Positions 15,386-25,841 of a stretch of DNA of 64,000 nt are shown in pieces (the first letter of the stretch is position 1; every line of letters begins with the position of its first letter). This DNA is from Candidatus Dormiibacterota bacterium (lineage in GTDB: Bacteria > Chloroflexota > Dormibacteria > Aeolococcales > Aeolococcaceae), in NCBI GenBank assembly GCA_003162415.1, contig PMOL01000009.1:195719-259718 (forward strand). Reading direction: 5' to 3'. The position numbers and the translations under genes are program-made. A model generated the notes under the pieces. It worked only from the letters and a program-made list of their open reading frames with translations, made no database searches and was not told the origin of the DNA.

Positions 15386-16960
15386 ATGCACCGCCGCCTG
15401 GCGTGCCTGGCTGTGGCGCTGCTGGTCTCCGGCTGCAGCTTCACCGGGTTCGGCACACCCCCAAACTACGGCTACCTCGTGATCACTGCGGGTGGCGTTG
15501 GCCTTCGCTCCGGCGCCGCCGACGTCCCGCCGAATCTCGATCTGCGGCTGCATGCCACCGGCGCGCCGCTCCAGGCATCGGATGTGACGGCGACCCTGGA
15601 CGGGAACTCACTGACCCTCGCGGCCCAGCACCAGGACCTCCTGGCAACAGTGCAGCCGCTGCTGCCGCTCTCGTCGCCCCACCGCCTCTCGGTGGCCGTA
15701 GCGGGTATGAGCACCCAGAACATCACATTCACGGTCGTTTCCCCCACCGCCGCGATGCTCGCGGCCCACATCGATCCGACGAGCGGGCTGGTGGTCGACG
15801 CGGTCTTCGACGACGCACCGTCGCAGCCGGCGGTCGCCGCTGCGCTTCCCGGCGCCACCGTGACCTGGACCGACGGTGACCACGCACGGATCACCTGGAA
15901 GGGCAGGGCACCCGCATCGATCACGCTCCCCCCGTCGATCACCACCGCCGGTGACGCTCATCTCGATCCGGGGATCACCCTCTCGTTGGTGGGTATCGCT
16001 CGGCACACCGTCCGCCGGGTGACCGTCCCCGGCCCACCCGTCGTCACCGGCATCCCCGTGGACGCATTTGTCATCAACACCTCGGCGTCGAACACGTCGC
16101 TTGCATTCCACCTCGGAAAGGTCGCCGAGGTCACCCCGACCGGCTGGCAGGCGCAGGCGGACGGTTCGATCCTCGGGACGCCGGATCAATCCGCGGTGGG
16201 TCGCGCCGGAGCGGCAACCCTCCCGATCTGGCCGTCGCTCGCCAATGACTCAACCAACCCCTCGGCCACGGACCAGCTGCTCAACAGCCCGACCGCGGTC
16301 AACAGGCTGATCAACGAGATGGTCGCCGCGATCCGATACGACGGCTACCGCGGCATCAACGTGGACTTCGAGGGGATGCTCGCCGCGGACAAATCGCCGT
16401 TCACGGCGTTCGTCCAGCAGCTGGCAACCGCGGTGCACGCCCGTGGCGCGAAGCTGATCGTCGACGTCGTCCCGCACGACTTCGCCGGGGTGAACGCGTA
16501 CTCCGCCGCGTATGACATCTCCGCAATCGGCAAGGTCGCCGACTACGTGGATCTCATGGCCTATGACCAGCACGGTGACGGAGGGACGCCGGGCCCGGTG
16601 GCGGGCCTGGACTGGGACAACTCGATCCTGCAGGCGACCCTGCCAGACCTCAACCCGGCCCACGTGCTCCTCGGCGTGCCGCTCTACGGCCGCGCCTGGG
16701 GAAGCAGCTTTGGCGGCGCGGCGGCGTATTCGAACGTTCTCTACAACGCGCTGAGCGTGCCGGGCGCGCAGGTCGACTACGACTTCGGCGCCCAGACCCC
16801 GTTCATCGTCTCGCCGAACGGCTCGCTGATCACCTACTTCGACGATGCCGACAGCCTGGCGCGGAAGGTCGCGCTGGTGCACAAGTACGGGCTGGCCGGG
16901 ATCGCCGCCTGGCGGCTCGGCTTCGAGGACCAGGGGTTCTGGTCGCTGTTCCGCGCCTGA
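15386..16960 (+). CDS. Lipoprotein with C-terminal glycoside hydrolase family 18 domain
   Basis: The 524-residue protein has a lipoprotein signal (LACLAVALLVSGC, lipobox VSGC). A long N-terminal beta region follows, with Ig-like character at about residues 25-210. From about residue 220 there is a GH18 barrel: YDGYRGINVDFEGM contains the DxxDxDxE-type active-site strand with the catalytic Glu at about residue 329, followed by VDLMAYDQHGDGG and GVPLYGRAWG. The spacing resembles YaaH/SleL-type peptidoglycan N-acetylglucosaminidases and chitinase-like proteins. It probably acts on the cell wall outside the membrane; the substrate is not certain. It is monocistronic, with a -10-like box directly before the start, and converges on the DUF151 gene. 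Confidence 0.87.
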   Translation: MHRRLACLAVALLVSGCSFTGFGTPPNYGYLVITAGGVGLRSGAADVPPNLDLRLHATGAPLQASDVTATLDGNSLTLAAQHQDLLATVQPLLPLSSPHRLSVAVAGMSTQNITFTVVSPTAAMLAAHIDPTSGLVVDAVFDDAPSQPAVAAALPGATVTWTDGDHARITWKGRAPASITLPPSITTAGDAHLDPGITLSLVGIARHTVRRVTVPGPPVVTGIPVDAFVINTSASNTSLAFHLGKVAEVTPTGWQAQADGSILGTPDQSAVGRAGAATLPIWPSLANDSTNPSATDQLLNSPTAVNRLINEMVAAIRYDGYRGINVDFEGMLAADKSPFTAFVQQLATAVHARGAKLIVDVVPHDFAGVNAYSAAYDISAIGKVADYVDLMAYDQHGDGGTPGPVAGLDWDNSILQATLPDLNPAHVLLGVPLYGRAWGSSFGGAAAYSNVLYNALSVPGAQVDYDFGAQTPFIVSPNGSLITYFDDADSLARKVALVHKYGLAGIAAWRLGFEDQGFWSLFRA

Positions 16961-16967
16961 CGCGAGC

Positions 16968-17498
16968 CTAGCTCTCTGAGGCGCCGGTCCCGAGGTCGGG
17001 GAGGTTGAGAGTGTTCACCCAGTCGCGAATCTTGGCGAGCCGCTCCTCGCTTTCGGGGTCGGTCTCGGTGAGCTCGCCGTCCTTGTCCGCCTCGGGGAGG
17101 ACCCCGGCCTTGTCGAGCACCTCGTCGGCGACGAAGATGCCGGCTCCGACCCTCACCGCCACGGCGATGGCGTCCGACGGGCGGGAGTCGATCTCCAGGC
17201 GGCGACCGTCCACCTGGGCGAGGATCCGCGCGTAGAAGACCTCATTGCTGAGCGATGTCACCACGATCCGTTCCACGGTCACCTCGACCGCGCTCAGCAG
17301 GTTGGCGAGCAGGTCGTGCGTGATCGGTCGCTCGGGGGTGATCCCGGTGATCTTGAGCGCGATCGCGTTGGCTTCGTTGATGCCGATCCAGATGGGAAGG
17401 TAGCGATCGGCCGTCTTCTCTTTGAGGATGACGACGTGCTGGCCGGTTGGCATGTGCACCCTGATGCTGTCAACGGTCATTTCCACCAGGTCGGCCAT
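16968..17498 (-). CDS. Bifunctional nuclease domain (DUF151) protein
   Basis: The 176-residue protein has the BFN/DUF151 core: VEMTVDSIRVHMPTGQHVVILKEK, YLPIWIGINEANAIALKI, PITHDLLANLLSAVEVTVERIVV, FYARILAQVDGRRLEIDSRPSDAIAVAVR. The family includes plant and bacterial proteins with reported RNase and DNase activity. The C-terminus adds an acidic helical tail of about 45 residues. I use ATG 17498 instead of the longer ORF; TATGAT lies 6 nt upstream, which suggests a leaderless message. It is divergent from polA with 67 bp between starts. Confidence 0.9.
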   Translation of the reverse strand: MADLVEMTVDSIRVHMPTGQHVVILKEKTADRYLPIWIGINEANAIALKITGITPERPITHDLLANLLSAVEVTVERIVVTSLSNEVFYARILAQVDGRRLEIDSRPSDAIAVAVRVGAGIFVADEVLDKAGVLPEADKDGELTETDPESEERLAKIRDWVNTLNLPDLGTGASES

Positions 17499-17504
17499 GC
17501 CTCG

Positions 17505-17557
17505 ATCATAACCCCGGGAGTGCGCCCGCGAGGACATCCATCCCTCGCCGCTACCAT
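17505..17557. promoter_or_regulatory. Divergent leaderless promoters of the DUF151 gene and polA
   Basis: On the minus strand TATGAT (17505-17510) ends 6 nt before the DUF151 ATG. On the plus strand TACCAT (17552-17557) ends 8 nt before the polA GTG. Neither start has a Shine-Dalgarno sequence. Confidence 0.45.
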
Positions 17558-17565
17558 GGATCGCT

Positions 17566-20316
17566 GTGGCTCGCGAGACTTTGTTGCTGGTGGATGGGCA
17601 CAACCTCGTGTACCGGGCGTTCCACGCGATGCCCGCGCTGAGCAACAGCCGGGGCGAGATGACCAACGCCGCCTACGGCTTCACGTCGATGCTTTTCAAG
17701 GCGCTCAACGACACGACGCCGACATATGCCATCGCGGCATTCGACCCCCCGGGACCAACATTTCGGCACGAGAAGTTCCCGGAATACAAAGCGCAACGGC
17801 AGCGTGCCCCTGACGAGCTGCGTGCCCAGTTCCCGTGGGCGCGCGAGGTCGTGGAGGCGCTCGGCATCCCTATCGTGGAGATCCCAACGTTCGAGGCCGA
17901 CGACGTCATCGGCACGCTGGCGCAGAAGGCCGAGGCTGCGGGACTCGATGTCATCATCCTCACCGGGGACCTCGATGTGCTGCAGCTCGTCACCGAGCAC
18001 ATCCGCGTCTTCGCCAGCCGCCGCGGACTCAGCGACACGATCATCTACGACGTCGACAAGGTTCGCGAACGCTACGGGTTCGAGCCGCCACTGGTTGTCG
18101 ATTTCAAGGCGCTGCAAGGCGATCCAAGCGACAACATCCCCGGCGTCCCTGGCATTGGCGAGAAGACCGCGATGTCACTGGTGCAGCAGTACGGGCCGCT
18201 CGAGAACGTCCTCGCAGCCGTGCCGACCATGCCGCCCGGGCGCGTGCAGCGCGCGCTGGAAAGCCATGTGGAGCAGGCGCGGTTGAGCAAGTGGACGGCG
18301 ACCATCAAGGTCGACATCGACATCGACCTGCCACTCGAGGGCGCACGCCTCTTCAACTACGACGAAGCGGCGGTGCGCGAGCTGTTCGACCGCCTGGAGT
18401 TTCGCAGTCTGCTCCCGCGGCTGCCCGGACGCGCCGTGAACGACGGTTCGGCGCCGGCCGCGGCGCCGGCAAGTGAACCAGCGCCGTTGCCCGGCGACCT
18501 GCAATCGCCGGCGACGGACGTCGAGATTGTCATCGATGCGCATCAGGCAACTGACGCGACGCAGCGCATTCGCGCAGCCGGCGCGATGGCCGTCCGCACC
18601 GTCGTTGACGGCAGCCCGAGAACCGGCGACATGATCGGTGTCGCCTTCGCTCCCAAAGGGGAGGACATCGCCTACTACATGCCCGTGTGGCATGCGGGGC
18701 TGGAGCGCAACGCGGATCCGGCGGCGATCGTCGCACTGGAGGAGGTGCTTGCGGACAGCACGATTCCGAAACGAGGCTACGACCTCAAGCGAGAGCTGCT
18801 CGCGTGGCGACGGCGCGGTATCGCGATACAGGGTCTGGAGTTCGATGCGATGCTCGCCGCCTATCTCACCAACTCGCGCCTCAAGGTTCCGACACTGCCG
18901 GTGCTGGCGCACGACCTTGCGTTGCTGAGCGTCGAGGCCGAGGAGACATTGCTCGGCAGCGGTCGCGGCAAGCGCGGGATCGCCGATGTTCCGGTGGAGG
19001 AGGCGGCCGCGTACTACGGCGTGTGGGTCGGCCTGCTCGATCCGGTCGGCGAGAAGTTGATTCGCGACATGGAGCGGGCCAACGCCACCCGGCTCCACGA
19101 CACCATGGAGCTGCCCCTGGTCCCCATCCTCGCCGCCATGGAGGTGGAGGGAGTCGCCGTCGATTGCGATCTGCTCGGGGCGATCAGCGCCGAGATGTAC
19201 AAGCGCATCACCGAAATCGAGAACGAGGTGCAGGAGGTCGCCGGGTACACGTTCAACCCCGGCAGCACTCAGCAGCTGGGGCGATTCCTCTACGACGACC
19301 TCGGTCTCGCCAGCGGGCGCAAGACCAAGACCGGGCGGAGCACCGACGCCGACACGCTCGAGGCCCTCCTCGGGGAGCATCCCGTGGTCGAGCAGATACT
19401 CGAGTGGCGCCAGCTCACCAAGCTGAAGAGCACGTATGTCGATGCTCTGCCGTTGCTGTGCACCGCGGACTCGCGGGTGCACACGTCCTTCAACCAGGCG
19501 GTGGCGACCACTGGCCGGCTGTCGTCGTCCGATCCGAACCTGCAGAACATCCCGGTGCGCACCCAATGGGGGCAGCGAATCCGCCGCGCGTTCCATGCTG
19601 ACAAGGGCCAGCGCCTGGTGAGCGCGGACTACTCGCAGGTCGAGCTGCGCGTACTCGCCCACGTGACCGGTGAGACGGAGCTGATCGAGGCCTTCCAGCG
19701 CGGTGAGGACATCCACCGGCGCACCGCCGCTGAGGTGTATGCAGTCGAACCCGAGGCGGTGACCCCGGACATGCGCCGCATCGCCAAGGTGGTCAACTTC
19801 GGTGTGGTGTATGGGCTGAGCGACTTCGGGCTCGCTCGCGACACGGGCATGAGCCGCGAGGACGCGCATTCGTTCATCGATGCGTACTTCCGCAATTTCC
19901 CCGCTGTCACCGTGTACCTCGAAGGGGTGCGCAACCATGCCCGGGAATACGGCTGGGTTGAGACCTTCATCGGCCGGCGTCGCTACATCGCGGACATCCG
20001 CGCGGCCAACCGTCAGCTGCGCTTCGCCGCCGAGCGCATGGCCGTGAACATGCCGATCCAGGGTGGTGCGGCCGACATCATGAAGCAGGCAATGATCCTG
20101 GTCGACGAGGCACTGCGCGAGCGGGGGCTGCGCAGCCGCATCCTCCTCCAGGTGCACGACGAGCTCCTGCTCGAGGCGCCGGCGGAGGAGGTCGACGACC
20201 TCGTGATGCTCCTCCGGGATCGCATGGGGGCGGCCGAGGCACTCAAGGTGCCCCTCGATGTTGACGTCAAGGTCGGCGACAACTGGGGGGACATGACGCC
20301 CATCGCGAGGAACTGA
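17566..20316 (+). CDS. polA: DNA polymerase I
   Basis: The 916-residue enzyme has an N-terminal 5' nuclease domain (LLVDGHNLVYRAFHAMP; FEADDVIGTLA; LTGDLDVLQLV; GVPGIGEKTAM helix-hairpin-helix). A 3'-5' exonuclease-like domain covers about residues 320-500. The polymerase domain has motif A (SADYSQVELRVLAH, about 685), motif B (RRIAKVVNFGVVYGLSD, about 737) and motif C (QVHDELLLEA, about 863). The exonuclease domain lacks the DxE motif at its first strand, so proofreading is probably absent. It fills gaps in repair and removes RNA primers. It starts at GTG; mutM follows after 2 nt, so repair genes are cotranscribed. Confidence 0.97.
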   Translation: MARETLLLVDGHNLVYRAFHAMPALSNSRGEMTNAAYGFTSMLFKALNDTTPTYAIAAFDPPGPTFRHEKFPEYKAQRQRAPDELRAQFPWAREVVEALGIPIVEIPTFEADDVIGTLAQKAEAAGLDVIILTGDLDVLQLVTEHIRVFASRRGLSDTIIYDVDKVRERYGFEPPLVVDFKALQGDPSDNIPGVPGIGEKTAMSLVQQYGPLENVLAAVPTMPPGRVQRALESHVEQARLSKWTATIKVDIDIDLPLEGARLFNYDEAAVRELFDRLEFRSLLPRLPGRAVNDGSAPAAAPASEPAPLPGDLQSPATDVEIVIDAHQATDATQRIRAAGAMAVRTVVDGSPRTGDMIGVAFAPKGEDIAYYMPVWHAGLERNADPAAIVALEEVLADSTIPKRGYDLKRELLAWRRRGIAIQGLEFDAMLAAYLTNSRLKVPTLPVLAHDLALLSVEAEETLLGSGRGKRGIADVPVEEAAAYYGVWVGLLDPVGEKLIRDMERANATRLHDTMELPLVPILAAMEVEGVAVDCDLLGAISAEMYKRITEIENEVQEVAGYTFNPGSTQQLGRFLYDDLGLASGRKTKTGRSTDADTLEALLGEHPVVEQILEWRQLTKLKSTYVDALPLLCTADSRVHTSFNQAVATTGRLSSSDPNLQNIPVRTQWGQRIRRAFHADKGQRLVSADYSQVELRVLAHVTGETELIEAFQRGEDIHRRTAAEVYAVEPEAVTPDMRRIAKVVNFGVVYGLSDFGLARDTGMSREDAHSFIDAYFRNFPAVTVYLEGVRNHAREYGWVETFIGRRRYIADIRAANRQLRFAAERMAVNMPIQGGAADIMKQAMILVDEALRERGLRSRILLQVHDELLLEAPAEEVDDLVMLLRDRMGAAEALKVPLDVDVKVGDNWGDMTPIARN

Positions 20317-20318
20317 GG

Positions 20319-21143
20319 GTGCCGGAACTCCCCGAGGTGGAGACGGTTGCCCGCGACCTTCGTACTGCGGTCACGGGACGGCGCATCGAGCACGTGACCG
20401 TCGACCGGCCCGATATCGTTCGTGTCCCGGATGGCAGGATGCTGCCGGCGCTGCTCACGGGACAGCGCTTCGAGAACGTGGATCGCCGCGGCAAGTACCT
20501 GTTGCTGGAGCTCGATTCCGGCGACGAGCTGATGGTGCATCTCGGCATGACCGGGCATTTGCTGGTCTGCGATGCCGATGCCCCGGTCGCGAAGCACACC
20601 CACATCCGCGCCTCGCTCGACGACGGGAACGAGCTCCGTTTCGACGATGCGCGTCGCTTCGGCCGGGTGGCCTACGGTTCGCGTGATGCGCTGACCTCTG
20701 CGCGTGTACTCCCCAAGCTCGGCGTCGAACCCCTTTCCGACGCGTTCTCGCAGGAGCGGCTCGACGCGGTGCTGCGGAAGACGACCAGGACGGTGAAGGC
20801 CGCGCTGCTCGACCAAAAGGGCGTGGCGGGACTCGGCAACATCTACATCGATGAGGCGTGTTTCCTCGCGGGCGTCCGGCCCACCCGGCGGTGCCATCGC
20901 CTCACCCGCCGCGATCGAGCGGCCCTCCTCGATGCCATCCCACGGGTGCTCACGGCAGCCGTCGCCAACCGGGGCACCAGCGTCGATGACTATCGCGATG
21001 TCTGGAATGCGCGCGGGAGCAACCAGGAGCGCCTCCAGGTGTATGGGCGCGGCGGGCTGCCCTGCTTCGTGTGTGGCACGATCCTGCGCCGCACCGTCAC
21101 CGCCGGCCGCACCACCGTGTACTGCCCGCACTGCCAGCGATGA
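20319..21143 (+). CDS. mutM: Formamidopyrimidine-DNA glycosylase
   Basis: The 274-residue protein starts (after GTG) PELPEVETVARDL, in which Pro2 is the catalytic nucleophile and Glu3 the acid. It has the KYLLLEL lysine strand, the H2TH region (GLGNIYIDEACFLAGVRP) and a C-terminal zinc finger (CFVCGTILRRTVTAGRTTVYCPHC). It excises 8-oxoguanine and cleaves the abasic site. It lies 2 nt after polA and overlaps the following glycosyltransferase by 4 nt, so all three form one operon. Confidence 0.97.
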   Translation: MPELPEVETVARDLRTAVTGRRIEHVTVDRPDIVRVPDGRMLPALLTGQRFENVDRRGKYLLLELDSGDELMVHLGMTGHLLVCDADAPVAKHTHIRASLDDGNELRFDDARRFGRVAYGSRDALTSARVLPKLGVEPLSDAFSQERLDAVLRKTTRTVKAALLDQKGVAGLGNIYIDEACFLAGVRPTRRCHRLTRRDRAALLDAIPRVLTAAVANRGTSVDDYRDVWNARGSNQERLQVYGRGGLPCFVCGTILRRTVTAGRTTVYCPHCQR

Positions 21144-22183
21144 CCCGGGTCACCATCGCGAGCTACGACGACGATCCGCCGCTCGGTGGTCAGGGGGTCG
21201 TCGTGCACGGCATCCGAGCGGCATTGGAGCGCCGCGGTGTGCGCGTGCACACCATCTCGGGCCGCGGGGAGCACGCGATCGCCTTCGGGCGGCGGACCGG
21301 CCGGGCGCCGCTCGATTTCTCCCTGCAGCTCAATCGATATCCGCAGATCCTGCTGCGCGCCGCGCCGGACGTGATCCATGCGCAGGGCGGGCCCGGCGGG
21401 GTCCTGTTGTGGAAGCAACTGGGTCCGCCGCTCGTGTACACGGCGCATCACACGTACCGGCAGGCGCACCCGCGCGGCTCCGTGAAGCGATTGCTCAACG
21501 GCGTCGAGGCGCGCTCGTACCGTGGTGCGGCGATGGTGCTGCCGGTCTCGCGATCGACCGCCAACGCGCTGCTCGAGATGGGGATCCCGGCATCGCGCAT
21601 CGAGGTGCTCTCCAACGGAGTCGATACGGTCGACCTACCTGGCGTCGATCACGAGGACGGACGCGTGCTCTTCGTCAGCCGCATGGAGCGGGAGAAGGGT
21701 GCACTCGACGCGGTCACGGTGCTGCAGGCGCTGACGGCCGCGGATCCGCGGGTGCACGGTGTACTCGTGGGGGGCGGCAGTCTCGAGCCAGAAGTCCGCC
21801 GGGCCGCCCAGTCGAGTGGCGGGCGAATCGAGTACCTGGGTGCGCTCGATCGCGACGCCTTGAATCACGAGTACGCCCGCGCCGCGGTGGTGCTGATGCC
21901 GTCGCGGTTCGAAGGGTTGGGCATGGTCGCCCTCGAAGCACAGGCGGCGGGAACGCCGGTCGTGGGCTTCGATGTCGACGGTCTGCGCGACGCGGTCGGC
22001 GTTGGTGGGGTTCTGGTGCCGGCCGGTGATATGGCCGCGCTCAGCGCCGCAACGACGCGGCTTTTGGACGATCCCGAGCTGCGAGCCGAGGCAGGCGCGC
22101 GGGGACGCGAGATTGTCCTCGCCGAGCATTCCTGGGACGCGATTGGCAATCGCCTCGAGGAGATCTACGCGGCGGTGCGCTGA
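21140..22183 (+). CDS. Glycosyltransferase family 4 protein
   Basis: The 347-residue GT-B enzyme has the N-terminal glycine loop (DDDPPLGGQGVVVHGI) and the C-terminal donor domain. Features are VLFVSRMEREKGALDAV, LVGGGSLEPEVR, IEYLGALDRDALNHEYARA and the EX7E motif (PSRFEGLGMVALEAQAAGTPVV). It should transfer a sugar from a nucleotide sugar to a lipid or glycan acceptor at the cytoplasmic face. The start ATG overlaps the mutM stop (ATGA); the longer ORF in the track runs into mutM. The acceptor is unknown. Confidence 0.9.
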   Translation: MTRVTIASYDDDPPLGGQGVVVHGIRAALERRGVRVHTISGRGEHAIAFGRRTGRAPLDFSLQLNRYPQILLRAAPDVIHAQGGPGGVLLWKQLGPPLVYTAHHTYRQAHPRGSVKRLLNGVEARSYRGAAMVLPVSRSTANALLEMGIPASRIEVLSNGVDTVDLPGVDHEDGRVLFVSRMEREKGALDAVTVLQALTAADPRVHGVLVGGGSLEPEVRRAAQSSGGRIEYLGALDRDALNHEYARAAVVLMPSRFEGLGMVALEAQAAGTPVVGFDVDGLRDAVGVGGVLVPAGDMAALSAATTRLLDDPELRAEAGARGREIVLAEHSWDAIGNRLEEIYAAVR

Positions 22184-22213
22184 GGTCGAATTCGGCGAGA
22201 GTGGGACAGCGAC

Positions 22214-22219
22214 TAGACT
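22214..22219 (+). promoter_or_regulatory. Putative -10 box of uvrB
   Basis: TAGACT ends 6 nt before the GTG start of uvrB, predicting a leaderless mRNA. No LexA-type palindrome was seen next to it. Confidence 0.5.
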
Positions 22220-22225
22220 CGAAGC

Positions 22226-24259
<2,034 letters not shown>

Positions 24260-24276
24260 GGCTTCGGTCCTCGACG

Positions 24277-24298
24277 CATGGCCCGAGAGCGGGCCATG
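24277..24298. terminator. GC-rich hairpin downstream of uvrB
   Basis: A perfect 9-bp stem (catggcccg / cgggccatg) with an AGAG loop lies 17 nt after the uvrB stop. No T-run follows, so it may be a weak or factor-dependent terminator or an mRNA 3' stabiliser. Confidence 0.45.
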
Positions 24299-24381
24299 GC
24301 GCATTCGTGAGGACGGGGCAACGCGTGCTCGCAGTAACGAGGGCCTCCGGGGCAGCCCCGCGCGTGACGTGGCCGAGGGCC

Positions 24382-24411
24382 TTGACCCAGCGTACATCTG
24401 TTCGGTAGGAT
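24382..24411 (+). promoter_or_regulatory. Promoter of the radA operon
   Basis: TTGACC (24382-24387) and TAGGAT (24406-24411) are separated by 18 nt. The -10 box ends 9 nt before ATG 24421, so the transcript would have almost no leader. Confidence 0.6.
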
Positions 24412-24420
24412 TCGTCGCCC

Positions 24421-25788
24421 ATGGCCACCGAGTTGCAGCGCGCCGTCCACCGCCTCCACTACGTCTGCGCCGAGTGCGGGGCAGAGGCACCGAAGTGGCA
24501 GGGACGCTGCCCGGCGTGTGCCGCATGGAACAGCCTCAGCGAGGACGTCATGCGGCTGACCGGCCGCAAGCCCGGACCAGCAATCGCCGCCGCGACCACG
24601 ACGCCGATGGAAGCGGTGATGGCCGCACCGTCTCATGTCCTCCCCACGGGCTCGTTTGAAGTTGACCGCGTCCTGGGAGGGGGGATCGTTCCCGGCAGCG
24701 TCGTGCTGCTCGGTGGTGACCCTGGCATTGGGAAGTCCACCATCGCGCTGCAGATGTCGCACAGCTGCGGCAACGTGGTGTCACCGGCGCTCTACTGCAC
24801 TGGTGAGGAGTCGCTTGAGCAGCTTGCCCTGCGTGCTCGGCGGCTTTGCTGCACCGGTGCCAGGGTTCGCCTGCTCGTCGAATCGGACGTCGACACCGTG
24901 ATCGCCACGATCGAGGCGGAGCGCCCGTCCCTCGTGATCGTCGATTCCGTTCAGACACTCCGCGATGCCGGGACGCCCGGACCGCCCGGAAGCGTCTCGC
25001 AGGTCCGCGCCGCGGTCGTCCGCATGAGCGAGGTCGCCAAGGCGACCGGCGTTCCGGTGCTCCTGGTCGGGCACGTCACCAAGGAAGGGGCGATTGCCGG
25101 TCCGCGCACCCTCGAGCACATGGTCGACGTCGTCCTGTACCTCGAGGGCGAGCGCCTCGGTGAGCATCGGATGCTCCGCGGCATCAAGAACCGCTTCGGC
25201 GCGACCGGCGAAGTCGGCCTGCTCACCATGGAGCGCGACGGGATGCGCGATCTCGCAGCCCCGAGCCGCGGCATGCTCGACGCGGCATCCCTCGGGGCCT
25301 CGGGCAGCGTGTTGACGATCACGTGCGACGGGCTCCGGCCGATGGCGGTCGAGGTGCAGGCGCTCGCGGTCGCCTCGCCGTTCGAGTTCTCGAGGCGAAC
25401 CGCTTCGGGCTTCGAGCTCAACCGCCTCCACCTCATGCTCGCGGTGCTCGCCAAGCGCGCCGGGATCTCCGTTTCCAAGCTGGACGTCTTCGTCAACGTG
25501 GCGGGCGGCCTCCGCCTCGCGGATCCTGGGACCGACCTCGCGGTGGCGCTCGCGATCGCCGGCACAGCGAGCAACCGGGCGGTGTCGCGCCACTGCGCGG
25601 TCATCGGAGAGCTGGGCCTCGGCGGCGAGGTGCGCAGGGTGACCCGGACCGAGGTGCGTCTCGCCGAGGCGGCGGCCGTCGGCATGGAGGCGGTGATCCT
25701 GCCCCACAGCTATCACGGCGCAGTTCCCGACGGTCTTCGCTGTCATCGAGTCTCCACCTTGATACAGGCGGTTGCACTGCTCGGGTGA
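24421..25788 (+). CDS. radA: DNA repair protein RadA
   Basis: The 455-residue protein has an N-terminal C4 zinc finger (YVCAECGAEAPKWQGRCPAC), a RecA-like ATPase with Walker A (GGDPGIGKST) and Walker B (LVIVDSVQTL), the RadA-specific KNRFGATGE motif, and a Lon-protease-like C-terminal domain (LDVFVNVAGGLRLADPGTDLAVALAIA). It helps branch migration during recombinational repair. It heads a long operon with the membrane PIN/TRAM protein and MEP-pathway genes, an order common in Gram-positives. Confidence 0.97.
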   Translation: MATELQRAVHRLHYVCAECGAEAPKWQGRCPACAAWNSLSEDVMRLTGRKPGPAIAAATTTPMEAVMAAPSHVLPTGSFEVDRVLGGGIVPGSVVLLGGDPGIGKSTIALQMSHSCGNVVSPALYCTGEESLEQLALRARRLCCTGARVRLLVESDVDTVIATIEAERPSLVIVDSVQTLRDAGTPGPPGSVSQVRAAVVRMSEVAKATGVPVLLVGHVTKEGAIAGPRTLEHMVDVVLYLEGERLGEHRMLRGIKNRFGATGEVGLLTMERDGMRDLAAPSRGMLDAASLGASGSVLTITCDGLRPMAVEVQALAVASPFEFSRRTASGFELNRLHLMLAVLAKRAGISVSKLDVFVNVAGGLRLADPGTDLAVALAIAGTASNRAVSRHCAVIGELGLGGEVRRVTRTEVRLAEAAAVGMEAVILPHSYHGAVPDGLRCHRVSTLIQAVALLG

Positions 25789-25841
25789 CCGTCGTGTCGC
25801 GCCGTCCTTCGGCGCGGAGATCGTGTGGTTCAATCGCTGAG

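Noticed and set aside
18175-20157. 660-residue minus-strand ORF opposite polA
   Set aside because: It is a His/Arg/Gly-rich translation complementary to clear polA motifs, a usual shadow in high-GC DNA.
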